Source of the DNA: Tribonema minus
Taxonomy: Eukaryota; Sar; Xanthophyceae; Tribonematales; Tribonemataceae
Assembly: GCA_017506865.1 (NCBI GenBank)
Contig: JAFCMP010000023.1
Span: 62,001-126,000 of the forward strand
DNA length: 64,000 nt
Direction of reading: 5' to 3'
Shown here: positions 49,001 to 61,282 of the stretch, piece by piece
Position numbering within the stretch: the stretch's first letter is position 1
How the letters are laid out: each line of letters starts with the position of its first letter
Made by a program: the position numbers and the translations under genes
Notes under the pieces: generated by a model
What the model saw: the letters and a program-made list of their open reading frames with translations, nothing else
Database searches by the model: none
Told to the model about the DNA's origin: nothing

Positions 49001-51067
49001 GGCCGGCCTGTCGAGTGGCGAGCAGTGCTGTGGTGATGCTCATAAGGCGGAAAACGTCCAGCTGGTTGGCGCTGCATGTGCGGAAAACGCGCTGCCAGCG
49101 TCGCGGCGTGCACTGTGTTGCATGTCGCACCAACGCCTGCTGCACAATCACGCGATGCTATTCATGAGTCTTCGCAGCCAGCACGCAGGGGGCCGCGCTA
49201 GCTAGTGCTTTAGAGGAGACACCGTGGATGCAGGTACCTGGCCGTTGAAAACTTCAAGCACAGACGTGTCTCAGGCACCAAAAAGGCCGAAGGTTAGGGA
49301 GGACTACACCCCCAGGGTTGAATCTTACCAATAGCCTAACAATAACCATACTTCACCAGCACGCATTTGCCGCACAGCACCACACATTGTCGCTCAACTC
49401 CCTGGTAATACGGTGCTTGACGCAGGCGCATTATCATCATACGCTCATTTGCTCACGTGTCTTCGCTCTGCCGATTCCGGTAGCCGATGAGGTCCAGCGC
49501 CAGCTGCACGACGGCGCCGAGAACAGCAGCACAGCCAGACAGCGCACGCGTGCAGTGAGCGCTGCGCCGAGGCATTTCTGCACGCATGCGACACGCCTCC
49601 AAGGCGCAAGCGCACGTGCAACCCGCGCAGCTGAGCGTCAAGGCATGCGTGGCAGGCCACTGCGCCTAGGGTGTCCAGAAACACAATGGAACGCTGCGTT
49701 GCTGCTAACGTGTTGAGCGACGCTGCAATGCCAGAGCGAGGGGATTGGGGGTTTGTGCACGCACTACCGGCCTGGGTGGGTTGCGCACTGCCCGCACAGC
49801 ATGGGTGGAGCCCTTGAACAGATGTCGAGCATGTGTGAACAGACGTTGCGCATGTGAAAGTTGTGCCATTTCGCACTTCATTGAGTGTCTGCCACTGCAT
49901 CGCTACGGCCATAGATCGTGTTAGACCCCCTGCGCGGCTCGTGTTAGACCCCCTGCGCGGCTGCCCCCGGTCCACCAGACATTGAGCGGGCGCATGCGCG
50001 CACACCAGTTGACGAATGCCCGGCGCGCATCATGAGCCACTGTATATACATGTGCCATTGACAATGCTTGATACACTGTCTGCTAGCTGACCTGACATGT
50101 CTGTGAGACCTCCGGCGCTGCGTCGCGAGCAAACTCGGTGAGCACCGCCACGCTTCGCTCCGCGCCGATGGCGCCCAGTGCTTCAGCGGCCTGCGTACGG
50201 TCACGGCAGTTGACGGCGTCAGCGCGAGGGGCTGCGACGCCAGATGTTCGCGCACTGTTGACACTTCAAGAGTGGCATGGCAGCGCTCAGCTCTGCGGAA
50301 TCGTGTTGGCAGAAGCAGTTGAGGGGGCGTCAACGTGACCTTCCGCTGTGCCCAGCAGTCGTGCAACAGTACGCATCACAGTCGACTTCATGAAGGAATT
50401 GATACCGAGGCCCCGTTGGAATGAGGAGTAGTAGACCCTGTGCGCCTTTCAAGATCATACATCCTCTCCTGTCTGCGGCTGCTTGCGGTTTGCATTTCAT
50501 TATTCATGGGTGCGGGGAGAGTGGCGTGCGAGAGAAAGCGGCACGCGACATTTACTCAGAAGCGGATTTCGCGAAACGCTTGTGTAGTGCAAGGAGCAAT
50601 AGTTCAAGGCCGCTCACCTCGTGGCGAACCATCACGTCATCACTGGTGTCAGCCAGAATCTCTTCCAGCGCAGTGCAAGCCCTCATATCTTGCATCTGAC
50701 CCAATATGTAACCAAGTTCGTGCCTCAGCAGCGCGCTGTCATCGCGATTGCGTAGAGCCACGGCTGCAAGAAGCAAGAATTGACAACATGACATGTTGAA
50801 GTTGAGGTGGTGAAGTTTTGGACGCGGTGTTTCGGGCTTGCAACACGAGGCACGCCAGTGTTCTGTACGCTGCCATATGACCGCAACATCGTGTACTTCA
50901 CCTATTGCATCCACGGCATCGGCGCCTCCAATAGTCCTGAGGTAGAAAGCTGCATGTGTCCGTTTACCCAGGGGTTGAGCCGTATCCGCGAGGCAGGCAC
51001 CCAAAGCTGGCACAGGAGGGAATTTACCAGTGCTGCTGCAGTCGTCCTCCGGGTGGTGGTGTGCCAT
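46046..51067 (-). CDS. DOHH: Deoxyhypusine hydroxylase, HEAT-repeat di-iron enzyme (nine exons)
   Basis: Exons on the minus strand: 50902-51067, 50618-50763, 50092-50190, 49457-49503, 48752-48880, 48469-48508, 47922-47978, 47083-47181 and 46046-46207. All junctions keep phase, giving 314 residues, close to the usual ~300. The enzyme hydroxylates the deoxyhypusine residue of eIF5A, the last step of hypusine synthesis in the cytosol. The four metal-binding His-Glu pairs are all present: ALLRHE (70-71), MVRHE (103-104), SLFKHE (227-228) and MVRHE (260-261). They sit in two symmetric sets of HEAT-like repeats, each followed by AAEALGAIG. NPYLSIDPAP marks the linker between halves. The divergent HSP90 gene starts 143 bases away. 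Confidence 0.94.
49917..49962. repeat. Perfect 23-bp tandem duplication in a DOHH intron
   Basis: CGTGTTAGACCCCCTGCGCG plus GCT occurs twice head to tail at 49917-49939 and 49940-49962. Confidence 0.92.
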
Positions 51068-51210
51068 GCTGCTCCCTGACTAAGTTGATGTTTGGGCACC
51101 ACACAAACAGCACTTCAACTTCAAATAGTTCTGGAAAACCTTGAAAATGACACATGCACAACATCGTTTGAGCGGCACTTTTACACAGCAGGAAGCAGCG
51201 GTCACTGAGT
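51068..51210. promoter_or_regulatory. Bidirectional DOHH/HSP90 promoter with possible heat-shock element
   Basis: Only 143 bases separate the two divergent start codons. GTTCTGGAAAACCTTGAAA at 51128-51146 has one perfect TTCnnGAA pair followed by two imperfect units, which resembles a heat-shock element about 65-80 bases before the HSP90 ATG. ACTTCAACTTCAA at 51112-51124 is a copy of the dispersed motif. Confidence 0.4.
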
Positions 51211-54200
51211 ATGGTGTATCAACGGGCAACGCTTGTGGCCATAGCTGCTGTAGCGGCCCTCGTGGGCTGCTCTGAAGCCTTTGTGCCAGCTGCGACAAAG
51301 ATCGTGGCTTGCAGCAATGGTGCCGCCAGCAAGCACTGCGCTGCGCCACGGCATGCCCTGCAGCACAGCCTTGCGTCAAAACGGATCCGAGTATCGACTG
51401 TTACCATGTCGACGGCAGAGGCAGAGGCAGAGCCTGCCACAGCTCAGGAGGAGACCTTCGAGTTCCAGGCCGAGGTGACGCGTGTCATGGACATCATTAT
51501 CAACAGCCTTTACAGCAACAGGTGCGCTCACCAAGGACTGATGGTGCGGTCAGCTAGTGCTAGGGAAACAATACACACTATTTGGTCATGAAACTGATGT
51601 TTGCAGAGCCACCGGCACTTCCAGCCCCGCATGTTACATCTCCAATATAGTCTTGCCCAGAGTGTTTCGCTTACTAGCTTTGGCGGACCAACTTTTCGGT
51701 ATACATAATTCTCCCAGTGTCACCAGCACGGACCACTCCTGTCTACTGCAGCTTTCCAGCACCGCTCAAAAGGTGACTGCTTCATCAACTCCCCCCGTTT
51801 ATTCTAGACCACACACCCTCGCCCACACGCCGCTGCCACCCCCGCCCCCCGCAGAGACGTCTTCCTGCGCGAGCTCGTCAGCAACGCGGCCGACGCGTGC
51901 GACAAGAAGCGCTTCCTGTCCATCACGGAGGGCGACGGCGGTGACGCCACGGAGTTCCGCATCCGCGTCAAGGCGGACAAGGACGCGCGCACGCTCACCA
52001 TCGAGGACAGCGGCATCGGCATGACCAAGGACGAGCTCATCAACAACCTCGGCCGCATCGCCCAGGTGAGTCTGCGCTGAGCGCTGCCGTCGGCGACATG
52101 CGCCGCACGCTTGCTCAGCGGGGTCTCCAGATCGTTATGCGTCGATTTTCCAACAGATTCGGTTCTGGCATTGCGCCTGCTGAACAAGAAGCGCTGGTCC
52201 TGGTTCTCAGGCGGCGTGATGTGTCACACGGCTATAGAGCTGCACATGAACGGTGAATGACCCCTTTATAGTTCATTGAGATTGCTGCCATATTTCAGCG
52301 CCTGACGCACACGTAGCTGAAGATGTGATCAAGTTTGGCTGAGATGGTTGCGTTGAATTGAAGGCTTGTTTTGTGCCACAGCTCGCACAGATGTGATTGC
52401 GCCATACAAGCGTCTTTGTTTTTCCGTTGTGCTCCACATCATCTTTTCAACATTGCGTCTTGGCTACGCGGGCTGTGTCGGGCTGTCGTGGCCGTGTCTT
52501 GCACATCGCAGTCAACTGTGATGCAGCTGGGCCATACGAGCCCCTGGTTGGCACATAACAGTAGGAAACAGGTACTTGACCCTACACACCCCGTCACTTC
52601 CGCCACTGTGCGCACTGCTCAACAGTCCGGAACGGCCAAGTTCATGGAGGCGCTGGGCAAGGGCGGCCAGTCGGAGGACATCAACCTCATTGGGCAGTTT
52701 GGCGTGGGGTTCTACTCGGGGTTCCTGGTGGCGGACAGGATGACGGTGGTGACCAGGTCGTGGAAGGACGGCGCGGACGCCAAGCAGTACCGATGGGAGA
52801 GCAGCGCCGGCTCCAGGTATTGTTTTTCCCCAGTGTTTTTTTCCCAGTGCAGAGTAATTGATGATGATTGCGGGTTGAGGGGGCGGGCGCCTTCAGCGCG
52901 GCGCGTGTAGTTCAGCGCTTTTTGCTGTTAAGGTGGCTGGTCGCATGGGGATAACCCAGTGCAAGAGGTACTGGCATGCAGCCATTTCTGTTCTCAAGGT
53001 GGCATGCAGGGCGGTGGCATAGTTGCAAAACTGCACGGATTGTAATCAGTAACATCAGGTCATGAGCAAGCTGTCATAATTTAGTGTATGCATGCAAAAC
53101 TGCGCGGATTGTAATCAGTAATATCAGGTCATGAGCAAGCTGTCATAATTTAGTGCATGAAAGCATGCTATATGTATACTTGGAAGTATGTTTTGAAAGG
53201 CAAGGCCAACTGTCTAGATCTAATGCATTGAAATGGAGGAAGTGTGTAATTCGATAAATGCCCTGAACTGTTGCCTAGGCACAAATCCCGTAGCAGCACA
53301 CTCTCATGAATGCACGTAATTATTATGGTTGTGCGGCTAGCATAGTCATCCAGTCCATATCAATCCGCCAATCATTTGCAGTGCAAAGCTGTACCAGTTG
53401 GCGCATTCACCAGTAGTCACATTAACTTTAAGCCTTGGCAGATTTGTAGAGCATATGACGCAGCAGCAAATGCTGTTGAATCCGCTGCACCACGCGGATT
53501 GGATATGCGCAATGGACACCTTGCATCAGCGTCGATAGGTTTGACACTTCAGTTGCAATGCTGTGTAGGCCAGGTAAACAGGAGGTGAAATTTGACACGA
53601 AATATTTCAGTTTGCAGCTATCTTGATATCCCAGACAGAATATAATGCAAAGCGTCGCTGTTACTTCAACTTGAACATGGGAAGTAGTCTGAATTTGAGT
53701 GTGTGACTACCCTCTGAAGCAATGACAGGCGACTTTCAAGAAGGAACAGTAAACAGGCCAAGCGCATGTCAGCATCATGCCGATCCTGTGGTCATCTCCT
53801 TTGGTGAAGTTCACGTACAAGAGTATGGTGACACACCGTGCAGAGACACATACTAGGCGGCTCAGTGTTTTCTGTCATTAAAAAGTATTTTATTTGCTGA
53901 TGCACTCAGTAAGGGGGTATCATTTGACATGAATGCACCTCCTGCACCTCCACCATCCCATTGGATTACGCTGAAGTCTCATGTACTATAGGACATTGCA
54001 ATTGAGTTCTGAGTCAGTGCCAAAGTTGCCACTGCAAACCATACAAAAAGTCTTGTCGTTTTGCTCTGAGCACTTGTTTATGCTTTGGCAGTCACATCGT
54101 TTGCGCGCACAGTTTCTGGCCCAATCTGACCAAGCAAATCTCCATTAAACAACCAGCGAAGTGCACACCTGTTGGCAGACACACCCCGGAAGCGCAGTGC

Positions 54201-57200
54201 ACGTTCCCTGGATGTGCTGTATGCTCTCATATCAAGGGGGTCTACACCTCCCCTTGTCACACCACTTGGTGATCTTGATCTTAGCGCGTCGATCAATACC
54301 AGAAGTACCATAGCACGTCAAGTCGAAGTAGCATCGCCTCGAACGTTCGCGCTTGAGCTTGCGAGATCTCTGACGCTGCCCTGTTACCTCGTTACAGAAG
54401 CCTACAGCACATCCGCCTGGCGCCCAATACCTCCCGCCACGTCGCTTAACTTACAGTCGCGCGTACACAGTCTGGCGATTACACCATACAGTCCGGTGCC
54501 GAATACCCCGCGTCACGTCACTGAACTGACAGTCGCTCGCGCGCGCGTGCCTCCGTCTGGCAGTTACACCATCTGCGAGGACGACTCGGAGCCCATTGAG
54601 GGCAGCGGCACGCGCCTCGTGCTGCACCTCAAGGAGGACTGCGAGCAGTACCTGGACGACTTTAAGGTCAAGGAGCTCTGCAACAGGTGCGCTTCTGTCG
54701 TTGAGGTGTGGTGGCGGGCACCTTCCATTGCAGCAGATGGTGCAAACATACAACTGTAATAGGTGAAACATACATCTGTAATATGTTGCTGCGGGGATCG
54801 TATTTTTGTGTGTGGAGTGTTTCGATCCTGTGCGCGCTATTCGCAGCTCGCGGTTGAGGTACTGACGTCAAGTTGTACTGCTTCGACAGCTCCAGCCATT
54901 GGTCACAGTGGTGCGTCGCCAGAGCAGAAGCAAATGATGTGTACCATGACTGCGTCTCACACTGCGATGCCGGAGTGCGCCAAGCAGTCTCAGGGGTAAT
55001 TAGCTCATCGCCAGTCTCAACCGCTGATCACTCTGCGCTGATGGCCAATCAAGCTGTTCACCGGCGGCTGCCCCGTTGCGCTGTCTCAAGCTCGTCACGG
55101 CGTGCCACCTCGTGCTTGCACGACACGCAGTGGGCAGCTGCGTGCGGGGCGGCACGTCTGCTGCGACCGCGTCCGTCGCATGGCAGCTTGCACACCATCT
55201 TACCACGGGTCACGCTGCTGCCGCCGCCGTGATGCCGCTGCCGCTGCTGCCGTCGCCGCAGGTACTCTGAGTTTGTGACGTTCCCCATCCAGGTGTGGGC
55301 GGAGAAGACCAAGTACGAGCAGGTGCCGGACCCCGACAAGGAGGCCAAGGAGGGGGAGGAGCCCCCCATGAAGACCGTGTCCAAGACGGCGTTCGAGTGG
55401 GTGAGTGAGCACAGTGTGCATGCACTGCGGCGCTGGGTTGGGTAGGTATAAAGCGGGTATTGATTGCACCGGCGGCTTGGTGTCTCATGCCGTTGCGACG
55501 ACCGAGCTCCGGGATGCACTCTGTGCACACTCCTTCAAGTGCGAAAGGCGCCAGAATGTAATGTAGAATTTCAGGTACTGAAGTAGTCGATTGGTGCGTG
55601 AAAGCTTGGCATGTCATTGCCCTCTGCAGCAGTCCCTCGGCACAAGAAAATCCAGTCTCCTGACTCCCCCCCCCCCCCCCCCCCCCATGGTGTGCCCTTT
55701 CTCTGCCCATTTATGATAACTACAGGAGACCATGAACAAGATGAAGCCCATCTGGATGCGCAACCCCGCCGAGGTCAACGACGACGAGTACACGGAGTTC
55801 TACAAGAGCACGTTCCGCGCGTGGGACGAGCCCCTGGCGCACACGCACTTCAGCCTGGAGGGGCAGGTGAGCAGCAGCACCGCTCGGCGGCGGCGGACGC
55901 ATTTTGCAGTAAGCTCTGTTGTTCGCGCGCGTCTGCCTCGCGCAGGAGCCGCCCGCTGACTGAGCGCGAAACTGCAACGGGCGCGCGCCTCACAGGGTCA
56001 GGGGAAGAGTTTGGTTTGCTGCTACCCTGCCGCGGCGGCGCGCTCGCGAATCGTGCGTTTGTGTTTGGCGCGGGGGTTCTGAAGCGTCTGCACACAGGCC
56101 GCTTCACACGAGGCGCAAGACGTGCAGCGTCTGGGTGCCCACAGAGCGGTCGCGGGATGGCACAAGCACACCGCAGTTGCTGTGTAATTTGTGGCACAAT
56201 TGCTTGTGCACACATCAGAGACGCCTTTGTCTTGTGCAACGTCGGTGCTGTTCAAGCCCCCCCCCTCTCCTCCCCTCCCCCAATGTCTGGTCAGGGAAAC
56301 GTCAAGAGCTACCGCACGAACCGATTCTCTGCTTGCATGCGCTCGTCACCGCCGCTCGCCGCTCACGCAACCCCCCTTCCCCGCACCCGAACGCGCGCCA
56401 GGTGGAGTTCAAGGCGCTGCTGTACATCCCCGGCGTCCTCCCGTACGAGCTCTCGCGCAACATGTTTGACGACACGTCGCGCGCGATGCGCCTCTACGTG
56501 AAGCGCGTCTTCATCAACGACAAGTTTGAGGAGCTGCTGCCGCGCTGGCTCATGTTCCTGCGCGGCCTCGTGGACTCGGCGGACCTGCCGCTCAACGTCG
56601 GGCGCGAGATCCTGCAGCACTCCAAGATGCTCACGGTCATCAACAAGCGCCTCGTGCGCAAGGCGATCGCCATGTTCGAGGGGCTCGCCGAGGACGAGGA
56701 GGTGCGTTGGGGGGAGTGAATTGCGATTCATAAATGTTTGCAGGTTTTGTGCAGCTCGTGTTTATGAACAGTGCAGTTCATGTTCATGAAGTATGCAGTT
56801 CCAATCTGTGAACATTCCATTTCATGTTCATGAACTGCGGCTGGCGCAGCGCCCAGCAGCACACTTCAAGAGCTGTCACGCGGGCGAGCCCACAGGCGCA
56901 ATGACTTCTGGACGGCACTGACAGAGCCTCGTGACTCGTCCATCCCGGTGACTTACAACCGCCTAGGCGCCCCCTGCAAGCCCCATCATGGTATCGCGAC
57001 AGCGTCGCACGCAAGCCCACAAGCAACGACAGACGCTGCGTCACCAAGTGCTGTTAAAGCTTGCCGCAGATGCTCAGCAACGTGTCCACTGCTCATGGCT
57101 CGCTGTGCTACGCTTTTTCCTCATGCATGAGGTGATGCAGTCAAGCACCCCGAGCTCCACGCCCTCTATGAGCGCCTCGCATATACCATTTCGCCTCATG

Positions 57201-60162
57201 TGCACGTGCTGCTGGCACATGACACCTCAAGGCTCACACACGTACAGCGCGTAGTGTAGCGCAAAGTTTACATACAACAAGCGCTCGAGCAACCGAAAAC
57301 CTGACGTCGACAAGGACTGACTGCCTACATGTATACAAAAGCATATTCTGACAACCCCCCACCCCCCCACCCCCACCCCCCCCCCACCCCCCCGGCGCAG
57401 AAGTACAAGCCCTTCTGGACGAGCTTCGGCAAGTACCTCAAGGTGGGCATCGTGGAGGACGAGGACAACAAGGACACGCTCGCCAAGCTTGCACGCTTCA
57501 CGTCCACGCACGGCGACTCCAAGGACGCCGTCAGCCTCGCGTCGTACGTCGAGCGCATGAAGGAGGGGCAGAAGGGCATCTACTACATCTGCGCGGACTC
57601 CAGGTGAGAGCAGCGCTCAGCAGTGACAGCAGCAGTGCTCAGTAGCAGCGGTGTCAGCGCTCAACGACTAGGGCAGAAGGGCATCTACTGCATCTGCGCG
57701 GACTCCAGGTGAGAACAGCGCCTGCAGCAGTGGCGGCGGCAGCGGCGGCGGTGGCGCGTGCATCGCGGCGTATATTCATCAGCCAGCCAGTTATCGCACG
57801 GCTGCGGTGCCGCACGCCTGCACAGCTGCAGCGGACGTGCGCACGTTGGGTGGCAGTGGTCGCTCGCTCTCACGCTTCGTGAGGGGATTGCGTAATCCCC
57901 TGCGGTGGTACTGACATGCACTCGTACTGCGCAGAGCTGCCGCGCGCAGTTGGCTATCTATGGGCGGTTCTGAGCAAGTCGAAGTGCCACAGCTGTCTTG
58001 CTGCGGTTTGCCCTCATTCCTTCTGCCTGCGGCCGAGTCTGAGCTTGCTGCGTTCTCGCACCCTGACCACATGCCTTCAACCGCCTCAAGTGCTTCATGT
58101 GCAATGGCGACACTCCATGCAATTGTACTTCAACTCTTCTTCTTCAAGTGCCAATTGTGATAATGGTGACGCTCCACGCTGCCTCAGGTCCGCGGCGCTC
58201 ATGTCGCCGGCGCTGGAGAAGGCGCGCAAGCTGGACTACGAGGTGCTCTTCATGACGGAGCCGCTCGACGAGCTGTGCGCGCAGGCCATCGAGAGGTTCG
58301 ACGGCAAGGTGCGCGCGCGCGCAGTGGCAGCGTGATCTTCTGCTGTCTGGTGTCACTTTCTGAAGAAGCGCTGTTTCATCAGGCACAGTTGCGATCAGGG
58401 GTAGCAGCCAGGAGTGGCGCATCACTGCACTCCGTTTGGTTGCGTGAATCTCTTGAAGACAGGGCAGCATGTTGCATATGTCAAAGAGCAGGTGTCTGCC
58501 GTTGCGTAGATTGCCGCTTTGCCGTCGTTTTCGTGAAGTGTGCGAGACAAAGCGTGCTCATACGCTTGCCTCAAATGTGTGCGGCCCTTGACGTGCGCAC
58601 TCACGTGCCCTCGCCTCGGCCCCCGAAGCCTTCTGTAACTCTCCGCGCCCTCTTATCCTGCGCACACATCGGTGAACACTCCCCGCCATGCAACTGACGA
58701 CGTCCCACTACTCTGCTGTTTCACGCTTGTGCAGGAGCTCATCGACCTCAGCAAGGAGAACGCCGACCTGGGCGACGCCGAGGAGGAGAAGCGCGAAAAG
58801 GTGAGCGACTCGCGCGCTCAAAGTTCACTGTTGAAGTGCTGCTTCGCCTCGCCAACTTTCAGGGCAGAGGTGTTGCCTTTGATGCGCGGCGCCGCTCATC
58901 ATCCTCCAAACCGCCACTTGCACCACTGCGGTGCACGCACGCATGCGCTGCAACGCGGCTCTACCCGCCCTTCTGAAACGTTACCATCCCCTGCCCCCCA
59001 GTCGCGCGTCTGCAGCGTCATGAGTTGCGCTTCTGAAGCGTCATGACCTGACCCCCCCCCTCCCCCCGCCCCCCCCCCCCCCCCCCCCGGCCCGCAGGCC
59101 ATCAAGTCCGAGGAGACGGAGGAGTTCCGCGAGTGGCTCAAGAAGGCCGTCGACAGCAAGGTGCAGAAGGTGGAGGTCAGCACGCGCCTCGTGGACTCCC
59201 CCGCGACGCTCGTGCAGAGCGCGTACGGCATGAGCCCGACCATGCAGCGCTACATGAAGGCGCAGGCGGTCGCCATGGGCGAGGAGGGCGGCATGTTCGG
59301 CGGCGGACTGGTGAGCGCTGCTGCTGGTGCTGGTGCTGGTGCTGCTGCCGCTGCTGTTGCTGCTGCTGCTGCCGCTGCTAGATGATGTAGCGGCACATGT
59401 ATATGTTGGTAGCTGTGGCATGGGCGTTGTATGGGTGTCAGAAGGCGCAGCAGCTGTTGCTGCTGCTGCTGCTGCAAGGCCTTGCAGCAGTGCGTCCATG
59501 TGTCAGTCAGTGGCTTGCGCCTCGTGAGCATCCTCCGCTGCTGCTGTTACTGATGCTGTGCTCTGCAGCACCGTCGTACCTGCCGCTGCTTGTGCCAATC
59601 ACCCCTGGGCGTAGTGTGCGCGCGCAGTCGATACTGAAAGGCATGGATGTGTCATGCGAGCTAGCAGCGCTGTGTGCACGGCAGCATGTTTGCAGTCTGC
59701 GCATGTCTGCGCAGCGCGGCAGGCTTGTGCGGGTGCAGGCGGCCAACGAGATTCAATGCACAATCCATCAAGATCCTCCATGTGCTGTTGGCGTGCGCGC
59801 TTCCTGCTACAACTCACCCATCCTCCCCATCCCCTCCCCCCACCTTCATGCTCCCATTCGTGCAGAACCAGGCGGTGCTTGAGATCAACCTCACCCACCC
59901 AATCATCAAGCGGCTGGAGACGCGCTTCCGCGAGTCCCCCGACACCGCCGACACCAAGGCGCTGGCGCTGCTCATCTACGATGTGGCAGCGCTGACCGGC
60001 GGCTACTCTATCGAGAACGCGGCGTCATTCGCGGCACGCGTGACAGCGCTCATGATGCGCGACGCCGAGCTCAGCAGCGACGCCGCCGGCAGCAGCAGCG
60101 ACGACAGCAGCAGCAGCAGCGGCGACGATGGCGAGAGCGTCGAAGCGGAGATTGTCGCGTAG
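51211..60162 (+). CDS. Plastid-type HSP90 chaperone (Hsp90C-like), twelve exons
   Basis: Exons 51211-51521, 51855-52065, 52626-52816, 54564-54686, 55262-55400, 55726-55866, 56402-56701, 57401-57603, 58188-58308, 58735-58800, 59098-59310 and 59866-60162 join in frame to 771 residues. The first ~65 residues are a presequence: a hydrophobic signal peptide ending CSEAFVPAA, where the Ala-Phe step is the motif used for import into complex red plastids, then a basic Ser/Ala-rich transit stretch. The mature protein has the GHKL ATPase ([49 protein letters not shown]), the middle domain ([15 protein letters not shown]) and the dimerisation domain ([29 protein letters not shown]). The C-terminus is acidic and Ser-rich, with neither MEEVD nor KDEL, so cytosolic and ER forms are unlikely. 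Confidence 0.94.
53025..53160. repeat. Two tandem copies of a ~69-bp unit in HSP90 intron 3
   Basis: GCAAAACTGC(A/G)CGGATTG and the following ~50 bases repeat at 53025-53093 and 53094-53160 with about three differences. They lie in the 1747-base intron (52817-54563), which is the longest in the gene and clearly AT-richer than its surroundings. Confidence 0.88.
56755..56840. repeat. Cluster of GTTCATGAA repeats in HSP90 intron 7
   Basis: TTCATGTTCATGAA occurs at about 56777-56790 and again at about 56821-56834, with related GTTTATGAAC and GTGAACATTC nearby. The unit is an inverted repeat of TTCATGAA type. Confidence 0.75.
57671..57720. repeat. Copy of the 3' edge of HSP90 exon 8 with its donor
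   Basis: About 50 bases copy 57566-57615 at an offset of 105, with two substitutions. They include the last ~38 coding bases of exon 8, the CAG|GTGAGA splice donor and bases beyond it. A stop codon lies between the two copies in the reading frame, so using the second donor would truncate the protein. Confidence 0.88.
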
Positions 60163-61282
60163 CGCGCGTGCCACATGAGGACGCTGCTCGCGCACCGACG
60201 ATGCCTGCACATGTGCAGCCGCCGCGCGCGCGTCGCCGCCGCCGCCGCCGCTCTCCTTTTTGACATCACATTTAAATTATACACTAGAGTTCGCTACTGT
60301 AGCGGTGGCGCTGCAGCAGCGCTGCGAGCATCGCTGCAGCGGCGCGCACGCCCCTAGTTCGTCGGGGCAGCGTCCGCGCTGCCGCATCTGTGCTGCGAAG
60401 CGCTGGCAGCGATGCTGTAACACTACAATGTATGCTTCCACGAAGCAGACCAGCAACTCTGATGTCTAGTTTTTCTCGACGTGTTAGCCTCCTTTTCTGC
60501 AAGTGCGCGTCATCCTCTGACTGTTGCGGAGCCACGTGAATGTGCAATCTGATGGCGTTGTTGACTTGGACAAGCCTGCGCGGCTTTGATGAGCAACTTT
60601 GTTGTTGCCATTTGCAAGCCTTGACAAGCACAAGTTAGTGCAGGGGACTGGACATTGGTCCAATTGCAAGTACACGTATGTTAAGATAATGAGGGTCGCT
60701 TTGTGTGCCTCTGTAGAGAGCTGAAGATGCGTTGCACCGGATGCCTGAGAGATGGTGTACAAGGCGTGCTACTTTCAACGTACTTGATTCTGTTGTGCAT
60801 GCACATGCTATGCGCTTGACCCACTAAAAGACCTGCCAGCAGAGTTAGGGTTAGGGTTAGGGTAGGCTGTAACCTGCCAGAAGTTGCCAAGAAACGTTGA
60901 GAACTATAACTGGATTCTGCACTCCCAGGTGCATGCAATTCTGGGAAGCCCCAACCTGGAATCGGAAGAATCAACAGTCCTGTTGATGCACAGAATTGAA
61001 GCCGCTAGTAATTTGCTGACACTCTGTTGGCAAGTGAGAACTTTTTTGCAAATGGGACCAGTGAAGCAAGGGCAATGAGCTGACGATCCACAAGTAGACA
61101 GCAACATTGGCAGTTTTGTGGACACAAGTGACATAATTCGAAGTGCACCAAAAAACGGGGCGCCCCCGGCTAAATGACACATCTTCACCTATCCGCCCTG
61201 AAACAGGGCGCTTTCCTCAACTCGAACTTCCTCTTCTGCTGCGCGTGAGATCCTGGCGTGAGAAACCAGCAGGACGTGAGAG
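60163..61282. other. Intergenic between HSP90 and the E2-like gene
   Basis: Holds the HSP90 3' end and the promoter of the E2-like gene. An interstitial GGGTTA tract of about three units lies at 60844-60864. Open frames here show no recognisable domain. Confidence 0.45.
60844..60864. repeat. Interstitial TTAGGG tract
   Basis: GTTAGGGTTAGGGTTAGGGT upstream of the E2-like gene; the orientation is opposite to most other tracts in the window. Confidence 0.88.

Noticed and set aside
51211-60162. HSP90 as the ER form (Grp94)
   Set aside because: There is a signal peptide, but no KDEL-type end, and an Ala-Phe motif with a transit-like stretch follows; plastid targeting fits better.
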